Below are positions 28,595 through 37,869 of a stretch of DNA of 64,000 nt, in pieces; position 1 is the first letter of the stretch; the number at the start of each line of letters is the position of its first letter. The DNA comes from Betaproteobacteria bacterium (GTDB lineage Bacteria; Pseudomonadota; Gammaproteobacteria; Burkholderiales; SG8-39). Under the pieces are notes generated by a model that worked only from the letters and a program-made list of their open reading frames with translations, had not been told where the DNA came from and ran no database searches. Position numbers and translations under genes: made by a program. The stretch spans positions 1-64,000 of the forward strand of contig JAJDOG010000057.1 of assembly GCA_022340285.1 (NCBI GenBank), given 5' to 3'.

Positions 28595-28666
28595 ACGTTC
28601 GCGCGCGCGCGAGTGGGTGGGGCGACAACAACGTTCGCGCGCGCGCGAGTGGGTGGGACGACAACA
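28595..28666. repeat. Two-copy 36-bp tandem repeat (28595-28630, 28631-28666), one mismatch
   Basis: acgttcgcgcgcgcgcgagtgggtgggGcgacaaca / acgttcgcgcgcgcgcgagtgggtgggAcgacaaca. Confidence 0.95.
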
Positions 28667-28742
28667 CGCCCGGCTCTAACGATCGCCAGTACACGAGCTG
28701 GTACCGACGTCGATCCGGAAGCCAAGTAGAAACACGAAGCGT

Positions 28743-29078
28743 ATGGAGATCTTTCTGACCCTGGCGGGCGGCTTCTGTATCGGCGAGATCGCGCGTCACG
28801 CCTTGCCCAGCGAGCCGCCGATGAGCAGGCTGGCGACGGCCCTGCTCGGCATCGGCGGCGCGCTTGCAGGGACGCTCGCGGGCGAGGTGCTCGGCCTGCA
28901 CATGGTCGGCGAGCCGCTCGGCTGGGTCGGCGCGGTGTTCGGCGCGGTGCTCCTGCTCGTGCTCTACCGCGCGATCAGGCTATCGGCTCATGAGATGTCC
29001 CCGCAGGCACGGCCGCTCGCTTCGCGGCGCACGCGGCGCGGCAACCATGCAAAGGGCAAGCCATGGTCAACAATCTGA
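28743..29078 (+). CDS. Small membrane protein, GlsB/YeaQ/YmgE (transglycosylase-associated)-like
   Basis: Glycine-rich hydrophobic protein: LLGIGGALAGTLAGEVLGLHMVGEPLGWVGAVFGAVLLLVLYRAIR. Confidence 0.55.
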   Translation: MEIFLTLAGGFCIGEIARHALPSEPPMSRLATALLGIGGALAGTLAGEVLGLHMVGEPLGWVGAVFGAVLLLVLYRAIRLSAHEMSPQARPLASRRTRRGNHAKGKPWSTI

Positions 29079-29917
29079 AGGTGATTGTGCTGATGGCCGG
29101 CCTCACGGCGCTGTTCGTGGTCGTGGGCGGCGCACTCGGCGGCCAGCAGGGAATGCTCATCGCGTTTCTCCTCGCAGGCGCGCTCAACCTCTTCGCCTAC
29201 TTCAATTCCGGCAACGCGGCGCTGCGCGCCTTCAAGGCGCGTGTCGTCTCGCGCGACGAGTCGCCCGATCTCTACGACATGGTGGACCGCCTGCGCCAGC
29301 GTGCCGGGCTGCCGATGCCCAAAGTGGCGATCGCCCCGCATCAGCAGCCCAATGCCTTCGCCTCCGGACGCAATCCGAAACATGCGGTGGTGTGCGTCAC
29401 CGAGGGCATCTTGCAGCTCGTGGACCGCGACGAGCTCGAGGGCGTGCTCGCGCACGAGATCGGGCACATCAAGAACGGCGACATCCTGATCCAGACGCTG
29501 ACCGCAACGGTCGCCGGAGCGGTCGGCATGCTGTCGCGCTTCGGCATGGTCGGCGCGGCGGCAAGCGGCGGGCGCACGCGCGTCAATCCGCTCATCGTGA
29601 TCCTCGCGCCGCTCGCGGCGATGCTCATCCAGTTCGCGATCAGCCGTCAGCGCGAGTTCGGCGCTGACCGGGTAGGGGCGGAGCTGAGCGGCCGGCCGCT
29701 CGATCTCGCAAGCGCGCTGCAAAAGCTCAACGCGGCCGCACGCCGCGTTCCCATGCGGATCGTGCCGTCGTACGCGCCCATGGCGCAGGTGGATCCGCTG
29801 CAGGCTTACGGACGCGGCGTACTGAGCCTCTTCTCTACGCATCCGCCCGTCGCGGAGCGCGTCGCGCGACTTGAAGCCATGGCAAGGGACAGCCTGGCGG
29901 CGCCGGCCGCTGCGTGA
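29063..29917 (+). CDS. htpX: Zinc metalloprotease HtpX (M48)
   Basis: TM N-terminus; LAHEIGHIKNGDILIQTLTATVAGAV; QREFGADRVGAEL; THPPVAERVARLEAM. Confidence 0.92.
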   Translation: MVNNLKVIVLMAGLTALFVVVGGALGGQQGMLIAFLLAGALNLFAYFNSGNAALRAFKARVVSRDESPDLYDMVDRLRQRAGLPMPKVAIAPHQQPNAFASGRNPKHAVVCVTEGILQLVDRDELEGVLAHEIGHIKNGDILIQTLTATVAGAVGMLSRFGMVGAAASGGRTRVNPLIVILAPLAAMLIQFAISRQREFGADRVGAELSGRPLDLASALQKLNAAARRVPMRIVPSYAPMAQVDPLQAYGRGVLSLFSTHPPVAERVARLEAMARDSLAAPAAA

Positions 29918-30051
29918 CGATTCGCGCGAGGGCGTAACTCGGGCCGGCGCGGCGGCCCCGGTCGTCACGGGTCGCGGTCTGAGGTAGGGCTATACTGGTG
30001 GTTCGGGCCATCGGACACGCTGGCACGCCCGGTCACCAATCAAAAGAGCAC

Positions 30052-31965
30052 GTGAATCATCCAGACGGTCGTCACGGCGCGGCGCGCCATGCGCTCGGCG
30101 CGCTGATGTTGCTCTCACTGGTCGTTTGCGGTGCTTCCGCGCAATCCGACCGTGCACCCGATTCGCTGTGCCGCGTCGTCCTGCTGAACGTCGGAGATCC
30201 GCTTCTTCCGGCGTTCATCGCACTGGACCGGGCGACCCGCGACGAGATCCGCGCCAAGGTCGGGCGGCCGGTGCAGTTCTACGCTGAGACCCTCGACATG
30301 CTGCGTTTCCCCCGCGCGCAGCTCGAGCAGGAAACGGTTGCGCTGCTGAGCAAGAAATATCGCGGTGCGAAGGTCGAGGCCGTCGTCGCCATCGAGACGA
30401 CTGCGCTCGAGTTTGCCGAGAGCCATGGCGATTTGATCTGGCCGGACACGCCCATCATCTTCCACAGCGTGCCGACTTCCTACCTCGCACGGCGTACCCT
30501 CAGTCCGCGCATCACGGGTGTGCCAGTGCGGTACGACATCGAACCGACGCTCGAGCTCGCGCTGCGACTGCGGCCCGCAACCCGCCGCGTCGTCGTGATC
30601 GCGGGCGCCGGGGAATTCGACCATGAGTTGATTCGCCTCGCGCGCGGGGCGATCGAGGGCCGTGCCGGAAAGATCGACGTGGAGTTCCTCGTCGACCGGT
30701 CGCTCGCCGAAGCCCGCGCGGCGGTCGGGAAGCTGCCGGTCGATGCGATCGTGCTCTTCCTGTCGATGGTCCGGGGCGGCGACGGGGCGCCGCACACTTC
30801 GCGCAATGTAGTCACCCAGCTCGCCGCCGCGTCGAGCGTGCCGATATTCGGCATCTTCGAGACGTACCTGAGCGATGGCATCGTGGCGGGCTCGATCGCG
30901 AGCTTCGAGACGCAAGGCCGGCGGGCGGGCGACCTCGTCGCACGCGTGCTGAAGGGAGAGCGCCCGGCGGACCTCAACGTTCAGCCCCCGGTGCAGCCGG
31001 GTTGCATTGCCGATTGGCGGCAGCTCAAGCGCTGGGGGATCGACGAATCGCTGCTTCCCGACGGTTGCGACGTGCGGTTTCGGGAGATATCGACGTGGGA
31101 ACGCTATCGATGGCAGATCGATCTGGCCATCCTGGTCATGTTCGCCCAGACGGCGCTGATCGGCGCGCTCCTCTTTCAGCGCTACCGGCGGCGGCAGGCC
31201 GAGAGTGCGGGCGCGCAGCTCCGGGTCGAGCTCGCGCACGCTGGACGGCTCGTGACGATCGGCGAGCTGACCGCAGCGATCGCTCACGAGGTCAACCAGC
31301 CCCTCGGGGCAATTCTCGCGAACGTGGATTCCGCAGAGATGCTGCTCGATTCCGACGATCCCCGCATCAGCGACGTGCGCCAGATCCTCGCCGACATCCG
31401 CAAGGACGATCTCAGGGCGAACGACGTCATCAAGCGTTTGCGAACGCTCCTCGCCAAGCACGAGATGACCCGGGAGCGCATCGATCTCAACGAGACGATC
31501 TTGGAGGTGCTGCGAGTTCTCGAACCCGAGGCGCAGCGGCGCCACGTGGAGCTCGTGACCGAGTTCGACGACGGGATTCCCAGGATCCTCGGCGATCGCG
31601 TGCACCTTCAGCAAGTGCTGCTCAACCTGGTCCTCAACGCAATGGACGCGATGGCCGACACGCACGTGACCTCGCGCCGCGTGACCGTTCGCACGGCGCG
31701 GCGTCCCGACGGAGACGCGGAGGTGACGGTCAGCGACCGGGGTCACGGCATCGCATCCGAGCATCTATCCAAGCTCTTCGTCTCGTTCTACACGACCAAG
31801 CAGCGTGGCATGGGACTCGGTCTCTCGATCGCGAAATCCATCGTCGAGGCTCACGGCGGCCGAATCTGGGCCGAGCCCTACAGGGGAGGCGGTGCGACGT
31901 TCCGGTTCACGCTGCCGGTCACCGGGGATTCTGGTCGAGCCGCTACCGCGGAGCGTCCCGCATGA
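30052..31965 (+). CDS. Sensor histidine kinase with ABC substrate-binding-like extracytoplasmic domain
   Basis: Signal peptide, periplasmic-binding-like region (RRAGDLVARVLKGERPAD), TM, ELTAAIAHEVNQPLGAIL H-box, GMGLGLSIAKSIVEAHGG. Start approximate (GTG). Confidence 0.82.
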   Translation: MNHPDGRHGAARHALGALMLLSLVVCGASAQSDRAPDSLCRVVLLNVGDPLLPAFIALDRATRDEIRAKVGRPVQFYAETLDMLRFPRAQLEQETVALLSKKYRGAKVEAVVAIETTALEFAESHGDLIWPDTPIIFHSVPTSYLARRTLSPRITGVPVRYDIEPTLELALRLRPATRRVVVIAGAGEFDHELIRLARGAIEGRAGKIDVEFLVDRSLAEARAAVGKLPVDAIVLFLSMVRGGDGAPHTSRNVVTQLAAASSVPIFGIFETYLSDGIVAGSIASFETQGRRAGDLVARVLKGERPADLNVQPPVQPGCIADWRQLKRWGIDESLLPDGCDVRFREISTWERYRWQIDLAILVMFAQTALIGALLFQRYRRRQAESAGAQLRVELAHAGRLVTIGELTAAIAHEVNQPLGAILANVDSAEMLLDSDDPRISDVRQILADIRKDDLRANDVIKRLRTLLAKHEMTRERIDLNETILEVLRVLEPEAQRRHVELVTEFDDGIPRILGDRVHLQQVLLNLVLNAMDAMADTHVTSRRVTVRTARRPDGDAEVTVSDRGHGIASEHLSKLFVSFYTTKQRGMGLGLSIAKSIVEAHGGRIWAEPYRGGGATFRFTLPVTGDSGRAATAERPA

Positions 31966-32609
31966 GCGTCCCGAAGGCGATCGTGCACTTGGTGGACGAC
32001 GACGAATCGTTCCAGACCGCCGTCACGCGCCTCCTGCAGATCGCGGGCTATGAGGTTCGCGGCTACGCGTCTGCGGGGGATTTCCTGATGTCGCGGCCGG
32101 CCGATGCGCGAGGCTGCCTCCTGCTCGACGTGAACATGCCGGGCCCGAGCGGTCTCGACCTCCAGGCCGCGCTGTCCGACCACGGGATCGACCTGCCCAT
32201 CGTCTTTCTCACCGGGCATGGCGACGTGCCGATGAGCGTGCGCGCGATGAAGCGGGGCGCGGTGGACTTCCTCACCAAACCGGTCGAGCGTGAGCCGCTC
32301 CTGCGGGCCGTGAGCGAGGCGCTTGCGCGCGACGCTGCGGCGCGCGAGACCGGCAGCCGACGGCAGTTGCTGCAGTCGCTCTACGATACCCTCACCCCGC
32401 GGGAGCGCGAGGTCTTCGGCGGCGTGATCTCGGGCAAGCTCAACCGGCAGATCGCGGTCGAGCTCGGGGCGGCCGAGCGTACGGTCAAAGCGCACCGCGC
32501 CCAGGTGTTGACGAAGATGCGCGCCGGCTCGGTCGCGGACCTCGTGCGCGCTGCGACGGAGCTCGGGCTCATGCCCGACTCGCACCCGCGCGAGCCTCGC
32601 GGCCGGTAG
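31962..32609 (+). CDS. FixJ/NarL-type response regulator
   Basis: IVHLVDDDESFQTAVTRLL, LDVNMPGPSGLDL, TPREREVFGGVISGKLNRQIAVELGAAERTVKAHRA; ATGA overlap with kinase. Confidence 0.9.
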   Translation: MSVPKAIVHLVDDDESFQTAVTRLLQIAGYEVRGYASAGDFLMSRPADARGCLLLDVNMPGPSGLDLQAALSDHGIDLPIVFLTGHGDVPMSVRAMKRGAVDFLTKPVEREPLLRAVSEALARDAAARETGSRRQLLQSLYDTLTPREREVFGGVISGKLNRQIAVELGAAERTVKAHRAQVLTKMRAGSVADLVRAATELGLMPDSHPREPRGR

Positions 32610-32774
32610 CGTCGCTCGGCCAGATCGCGGGCCCGCCCGGGGCCCCGCGGAAAGGGCGCATTGCACCAAAGGGCAGCGCCTGCCTGTACCCACGGCCGAT
32701 AGGCAATGACGCTCGGCCGGGGGAGCATCGTCGTAGCGGATCCTCTTGTAGGCGCATGCGTGTCGGAGTCACCC

Positions 32775-33143
32775 ATGAACGTCGTCATAGTCGAAGACGA
32801 TATCGGAATGAGAATGGCGTTGGCCCGTGTTCTGCAGATCGCCGGCCACAAGGTGGAGGCCTTCGCTTCGGCCGAGGACTGCGTGGTCTCGACCGCGGCG
32901 CCGCGAGCGGACTGCCTTGTTTTCGACATCCGGCTCCCCGGCGAATCGGGATTCGACCTGCACAAGCGCCTTGCGCGGTCCGGATCGAAGGCGCCGGTGA
33001 TCTTCATCACCGCGCACGACTCGGCCGCTGCCCGCGGCAAGGCCATGCAGAGCGGCGCGGCAGCTTTTCTGACGAAGCCGTTCGAAGGCCGCGCACTGAT
33101 CGGCGCGGTGAGCGAGGCGATCCGATCACAAGCCGGCGGCTGA
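32775..33143 (+). CDS. Stand-alone receiver-domain protein
   Basis: MNVVIVEDDIGMRMALARVL, CLVFDIRLPGESGFDL, FITAHDS, LTKPF; paralogue of 28046-28423. Confidence 0.82.
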   Translation: MNVVIVEDDIGMRMALARVLQIAGHKVEAFASAEDCVVSTAAPRADCLVFDIRLPGESGFDLHKRLARSGSKAPVIFITAHDSAAARGKAMQSGAAAFLTKPFEGRALIGAVSEAIRSQAGG

Positions 33144-33159
33144 TCGAAAGGAGACAGTC

Positions 33160-33405
33160 ATGCGTAACCCTTGCGAACGATGCGTTCATGCCGTGGCCGT
33201 CCCCGATTCGGGAATGCACTGTGCGCGCTCCGGCGGCTGGTACCGCTGTGAAGACGAGCGCGCGCTGAGCTGGGTCGCGGCGCTTGCCTATCACGCCTGC
33301 GGCGCTGGCGGACGGTTCTTCGCCGAGCGCCCGGAAGAAACCGACGGAAGGCTGCCGGCCGCGGCTGTCGCCGGGGCGACAAGTCATTTCCGGACGCAGG
33401 CATAG
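33160..33405 (+). CDS. Small Cys-containing hypothetical protein
   Basis: MRNPCERCVHAVAVPDSGMHCARSGGWYRCEDERA...; CxxC plus further Cys; good RBS (aaaggagac). Confidence 0.5.
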   Translation: MRNPCERCVHAVAVPDSGMHCARSGGWYRCEDERALSWVAALAYHACGAGGRFFAERPEETDGRLPAAAVAGATSHFRTQA

Positions 33406-33506
33406 GATCCGGGATCGCGCGCGACGACTTGTATCGAGCGACCCAGACCGCCATGACTGAGCCTCCTTTCCACCGCGCTGCCGTCGCCCGATGCATACAG
33501 CGATTC

Positions 33507-33749
33507 ATGAAACGCTTTTACGCCTGCTGCCGTAACACCGCGCTTGTCGGACTCCTCCCTCTGCTCCTCACTGGCATCGCGGGCCCGTCCTACGCGCAGC
33601 AGGTCTTCTCTTCCCCGGAGGTGGCCACGACGGCTTTTGCCGACGCGCCTGGTGGAAGCGTGCTCGGCGCAAACTGGCGGCGCTATATTCCGACCGAAAG
33701 CGTGGACATGGACGACGTGTACCGCTTTCTCTCGGAAGTCGCGCCGTAG
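33507..33749 (+). pseudogene. Possible truncated DUF2950-like secreted protein
   Basis: Signal peptide then QQVFSSPEVATTAFADAPGGSVLGANWRRYIPTESVDMDDVYRFL followed by a stop; resembles only the N-terminal part of DUF2950 proteins. Confidence 0.35.
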
Positions 33750-33783
33750 TCACGCGCGCTCGCGGCGGCTAGGAAGCGATGAC

Positions 33784-34131
33784 GTGAAACGCCTGGTTGT
33801 TGTGACGCTCGCGGTCCTTGCCGGTTGCACCTACTACGTGGCCCAGCCTCCCACCTACGCTTCGGCGCCGCCGCCGGCGATGGCGCGCTTCGATCGCTCC
33901 TGGTCGGCGGTGGTCGGGGCATTCGGCGACGAGGGCGTGCAGGTCACGTCCGAGGACCGGAATGCGGGCATCGTGAGCGGCTCGCGCGGCGGGATCGACG
34001 TCACCGCGAATGTCCGCGCCCAGGCCGATGGCAGCATACGCGTGGAGCTCAACACCCGAGGTGCGACAGAGCGCGACCCGGGACTGATCGATCGGATCTC
34101 ACGCGCCTACGATCGACGCATGGGGCGTTGA
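33784..34131 (+). CDS. Small lipoprotein (GTG start)
   Basis: MKRLVVVTLAVLAGCTYYVAQPP lipobox; C-terminal ~75 aa compact domain. Confidence 0.6.
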   Translation: MKRLVVVTLAVLAGCTYYVAQPPTYASAPPPAMARFDRSWSAVVGAFGDEGVQVTSEDRNAGIVSGSRGGIDVTANVRAQADGSIRVELNTRGATERDPGLIDRISRAYDRRMGR

Positions 34132-34203
34132 CTTCAGCAACGCGCCGGCGGATGTGTTGACATTCGCTTTTGACCACGCGGCCCGGGGCCAAGGGGACGG
34201 AAC

Positions 34204-35085
34204 ATGAGGTGGCGGACCGGACGGCAGAGCCAAAACGTGGAGGACCGTCGCGGGCAGACCCCGCGCTTTGGCCGTGGCGTGCGCGTGGGCGGAATGAGCG
34301 GGCTGGGGCTGGTAGTACTCCTGGTGATCGCGCTTCTGACGGGAATCAATCCCCTCGCACTGCTCGAAGGGATGGACGGGGGATCGATGGTTCAGCCTGG
34401 GCCGCGCACCGGTGCGTCGTCCGCGCCGCCACCGGCGAGCACCGACGAGCCGGCGCAATTCGCCTCCGCGATCCTCGCCGACACCGAAGACACGTGGACC
34501 AAGATCTTCTCGGCGGGTGGCAGCCGTTACGAGCCGCCACGGCTCGTGCTCTTCGACGGGGCGACGCGTTCCGCATGCGGGCTCGGCTCCGCCGCGATGG
34601 GGCCCTTCTACTGTCCGCCGGATCGTCGGGTCTATCTCGACCTGGCGTTCTTTCGGCAGCTCGAGCGGCGCTTCGGCGCGCCCGGAGACTTCGCGCAGGC
34701 TTACGTCATCGCGCATGAAGTCGGCCACCACGTGCAGAACCAGCTGGGGGTCGCGGAGCGCGTGCACAGCCTGCGCACGCGGGTGAGCGAGCGCGAGGCG
34801 AACGCGCTCTCCGTGCGCATGGAGCTGCAAGCGGATTGCCTTGCCGGTGTGTGGGCCTACCACGCGCACAAGGAGCGCAATCTCCTGGAACCCGGAGACG
34901 TCGAGGAAGGCCTGCGCGCGGCGGCAGCCATCGGCGACGATACGCTCCAGCGACGCACTCAGGGCCACGTCGTGCCGGAGAGCTGGACGCACGGCTCGTC
35001 GGAGCAGCGCGTGCGCTGGTTTCGGCGCGGAATGGAGAGTGGAAGGCTGGATGACTGCGACACCTTCACCATGGGGCGGCTCTGA
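34204..35085 (+). CDS. YpfJ/KPN_02809-family neutral zinc metallopeptidase
   Basis: MRWRTGRQSQNVEDRRG, TM, ACGLGSAAMGPFYCPPDRRVYLDLAFF, VIAHEVGHHVQNQLGV, ELQADCLAGVWA. Confidence 0.92.
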   Translation: MRWRTGRQSQNVEDRRGQTPRFGRGVRVGGMSGLGLVVLLVIALLTGINPLALLEGMDGGSMVQPGPRTGASSAPPPASTDEPAQFASAILADTEDTWTKIFSAGGSRYEPPRLVLFDGATRSACGLGSAAMGPFYCPPDRRVYLDLAFFRQLERRFGAPGDFAQAYVIAHEVGHHVQNQLGVAERVHSLRTRVSEREANALSVRMELQADCLAGVWAYHAHKERNLLEPGDVEEGLRAAAAIGDDTLQRRTQGHVVPESWTHGSSEQRVRWFRRGMESGRLDDCDTFTMGRL

Positions 35086-35238
35086 ACCGGGCATGCCGCT
35101 TATCCCGGCTCTTTTGGGAAACTAGATCTCAATCCAGTGGTTGCCCAGACGGATGGCGCTGGATCGCTGCCGCATCATCGGCTCTCGCACCGGGCGCGGC
35201 CACCAGCGCGAGGAATAGAACGATAAATCGCCATCTCG

Positions 35239-36807
35239 TCACAACGACTCCACGAACTTCACCAGGGCGTCTCGTTGCGCTTTGCTCATGCTCAACACCC
35301 GCTGACGGCTTTGCTCCGCCTCACCCCCGTGCCACAGGATAGCTTCCAGCACGCCGTCGGCGCGGCCGTCATGGAGCAGGCGCATGTGGCCGTTGACGTC
35401 CTTGATCAACCCGATGCCCCAGATCGGCGGGGTCTTCCACTGCTGGCCGGTGGCGCCGAAGTCCGGGCGGTCGTCCGCGAGGTCTACGCCCATGTCGTGC
35501 AGCAGGAGATCAGTATAGGGAAAGATCCGCTGGCCGCTGACCGCCTTGCTCGTGAATTGCGGATTCGGTCCGCGCGCGGTCACGTAGCTCGGCCGATGGC
35601 AGACCGCACACTGTGCGTCATGGAAAAGCTTCTGCCCCTGCAGCACCTGCGGATCGTCGGGCGTGCGTCGCGCGGGGGGCGCCAGGGTGGCCTGATAGAA
35701 CACCACCTCACCGAAAGTCTTGTCGTCGATTTCGGGCGACTTGCCTGCGCCGCCGCGCGGGGCGGCAAGACAGTCCTTCTGCTCGGGCGTGCAAGCCTCA
35801 TCCGGAAACACCGATGAAGTGATACCGATGTCGCCGTTAAACGCGCCCGCCGTCTGGTGAGCGATGGTGGCGACATTGGCCTTCCAACCGAAGCGCCCCA
35901 GCATCATCTGCTTGGACGGTGCGTCCCAGACCTGATTGGGAACGCCCTTGATGGGCCCAGGCGCGGCGGCCTGCTCCTTTGCATTGGCCATGATGTCGGC
36001 CGCGTCGATGGCCTCGATGAGCCCGACTCCGATTAGCTGGGGCGCTATCCTCGGGCTCACCAGCACGTTGTTGCTCATCGGGCCGTAACCCAGTTCATCC
36101 ATCGTGTAGCGGGGCTTTCGCAGCGTGTACGGCGTGCCGTCGGCGAATCGTCCAGCCACATTCTCGTAGGCGATCGCGACCTTGCCCTCTGGCTTCACCC
36201 GCTGCACGGCCGCGTTGTCGAGCTGATCGCCGTAGGTGGGTTCGGGAACCACGCCGCCGTGCGCGCCGACGCCGGCCACCGACAGGCGCAACAGCAGTGC
36301 AACGGGCTGCTCACCCGGTGCGGGAGGCGCGCCGCGCCCGTCTTCGGTGTGACAGCCGCCGCAGGAGCGCGCGATGAAGTGGGGGCCCAGACCGTCTCGC
36401 TTCTTCGTCGACGAGGGCGCCTCGACCCAGTTGCGCTTGAAGAACGAGTTGCCGATCACGAAGCGGGTGCGCTCCGGGTCGGTCAGGTTGGCCGCGGGAA
36501 ACGAGAACGCATTTCTCCCGGTGGCATAGACCGTGGTGTTGCCGCCTACCTTCTCGCCCAGAGGATCGTCGGTCGGCGCCGCGTGCACCGATCCCCAGAC
36601 GAGCGAGAGAATGACGGCGAAGCGTACGGGACTTATGGCACGAGCTCCGGTGTGCGATGGAGGAAAGCGTGCCGACGCATCACGGTTGCCCCAGCGTGAG
36701 CTTGGTGATGCCCAGTGCTGCCGCGGCGTCCACGAGATCCTTGCTCTGCTGGATGAGGCTGTCGACGGTGGCCTGGACACGCTGTCGGCCTGGAGCATCG
36801 CGACCAC
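35239..36807 (-). CDS. Di-heme oxidoreductase family (DUF1111/thiol oxidoreductase-like); start probably near 36640
   Basis: SCGGCHTEDGRG and CAVCHRPS heme motifs; TDLLLHDMGVDLADDRPD; TPPIWGIGL; LLHDGRADGVLEAILWHGGEA. Confidence 0.82.
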   Translation of the reverse strand: MVAMLQADSVSRPPSTASSSRARISWTPRQHWASPSSRWGNRDASARFPPSHTGARAISPVRFAVILSLVWGSVHAAPTDDPLGEKVGGNTTVYATGRNAFSFPAANLTDPERTRFVIGNSFFKRNWVEAPSSTKKRDGLGPHFIARSCGGCHTEDGRGAPPAPGEQPVALLLRLSVAGVGAHGGVVPEPTYGDQLDNAAVQRVKPEGKVAIAYENVAGRFADGTPYTLRKPRYTMDELGYGPMSNNVLVSPRIAPQLIGVGLIEAIDAADIMANAKEQAAAPGPIKGVPNQVWDAPSKQMMLGRFGWKANVATIAHQTAGAFNGDIGITSSVFPDEACTPEQKDCLAAPRGGAGKSPEIDDKTFGEVVFYQATLAPPARRTPDDPQVLQGQKLFHDAQCAVCHRPSYVTARGPNPQFTSKAVSGQRIFPYTDLLLHDMGVDLADDRPDFGATGQQWKTPPIWGIGLIKDVNGHMRLLHDGRADGVLEAILWHGGEAEQSRQRVLSMSKAQRDALVKFVESL

Positions 36808-37843
36808 CGACGATTTCCCGATCGAAGGGGGGCTGGATCGCCCTCGCGAGCATCACGGACTTCGCGATTTGCTGCGTGGTGCGCTCGGCCACCGCGGCAT
36901 CCTGCCTGGCCACCAGATCCCGCAGCGACGGTCCGTCTATGACGGTGCCGTCGGCGCGCTTGTAGCGCGCGAGCCAGACGTTCTCGATACCGAGCGCGTC
37001 GTTGACGATGTCGCGGTGCGTGTTGTCCGAGAAGCAGGAGTGTTCGTCCTCCTGATCCTGGCTCGCCAGCGCGACCTCCATGCGCTCGCCGGCGAGCTCC
37101 CCGCGGGAAAGGGAGCCGAGTCCCACGAAGATCTTGCGCACAGACTCCGCCCCGCCTTTCTCGAACTGCGCCCGGTAATTGAACTTGCGGCCCGACTTCC
37201 ATTCCTTGGCCACGGTCGTGAGGTCTTGGATCAGAAGATCGGTGATCACTTTGAGATACTGGCGTCGCCGGTCGGCGTTGGGCGCCTGGCCATCCACGAA
37301 ATCGGTGTAGCTGCGATTGCCCGGGCCGTTCTCGTTCGTGTCCTGGCCCCACAGCAAGAACTCGATGGCGTGCCAGCCGCTCGCGATGTTCTCCTCGCCA
37401 CCTCTCTCGTTCTGGGCGATGACGTTTTCCCGATTGATGACGAAGCGCGGATCGTTGATCAGGCCGGCGTCGGGCCGTTCCGGAACCGCGTCCACGTAGG
37501 ACTCGTCCATCGGCCAGGCGTTGATGCGCGGCTCCGGGCCGTTCTCGCCGTCGATGGGTCCGCCATAGAAGCGGAACGCCTCGGTCTGGCCGTAGAACTC
37601 GCGCGCATCGCGCCAGGCCTTTTGCGCCGCGCGTTGCGATTCGGCCGAAGGCCGGGCAATGAACGCATCGATGGCTTGCTGCATGACCTTGGCGGTCTGC
37701 AGGCTGTCCTCGTAAGTGGCGTGAGCGATATCGGCGTATTGGGCAAGCACCGCGGACGTGGTCGCCGGCGTCGCTGCCGCAAGGAGTTGAGACGTGACGC
37801 TCAGCGCCACACCGAAGGCGAAAGCTTGCAACCCATGTTTCAT
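36680..37843 (-). CDS. Imelysin-family (iron-regulated, peptidase M75-like) protein
   Basis: Signal peptide; AWRDAREFYGQTEAFRFYGGPID; GWHAIEFLLWGQD (GxHxxE); DEHSCFSDNTHRDI. Confidence 0.88.
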   Translation of the reverse strand: MKHGLQAFAFGVALSVTSQLLAAATPATTSAVLAQYADIAHATYEDSLQTAKVMQQAIDAFIARPSAESQRAAQKAWRDAREFYGQTEAFRFYGGPIDGENGPEPRINAWPMDESYVDAVPERPDAGLINDPRFVINRENVIAQNERGGEENIASGWHAIEFLLWGQDTNENGPGNRSYTDFVDGQAPNADRRRQYLKVITDLLIQDLTTVAKEWKSGRKFNYRAQFEKGGAESVRKIFVGLGSLSRGELAGERMEVALASQDQEDEHSCFSDNTHRDIVNDALGIENVWLARYKRADGTVIDGPSLRDLVARQDAAVAERTTQQIAKSVMLARAIQPPFDREIVGGRDAPGRQRVQATVDSLIQQSKDLVDAAAALGITKLTLGQP

Positions 37844-37869
37844 ACCGGAACCTGTTTGAAGATTTGCGT

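Noticed and set aside
28493-28729. 78-aa ORF containing the tandem repeat, considered as a coding gene
   Set aside because: No family match and composition driven by the repeat; kept only as a repeat feature.
31002-32609. 535-aa ORF extending upstream of the second response regulator
   Set aside because: Upstream part is a shadow frame of the sensor kinase; the true RR starts at 31962.
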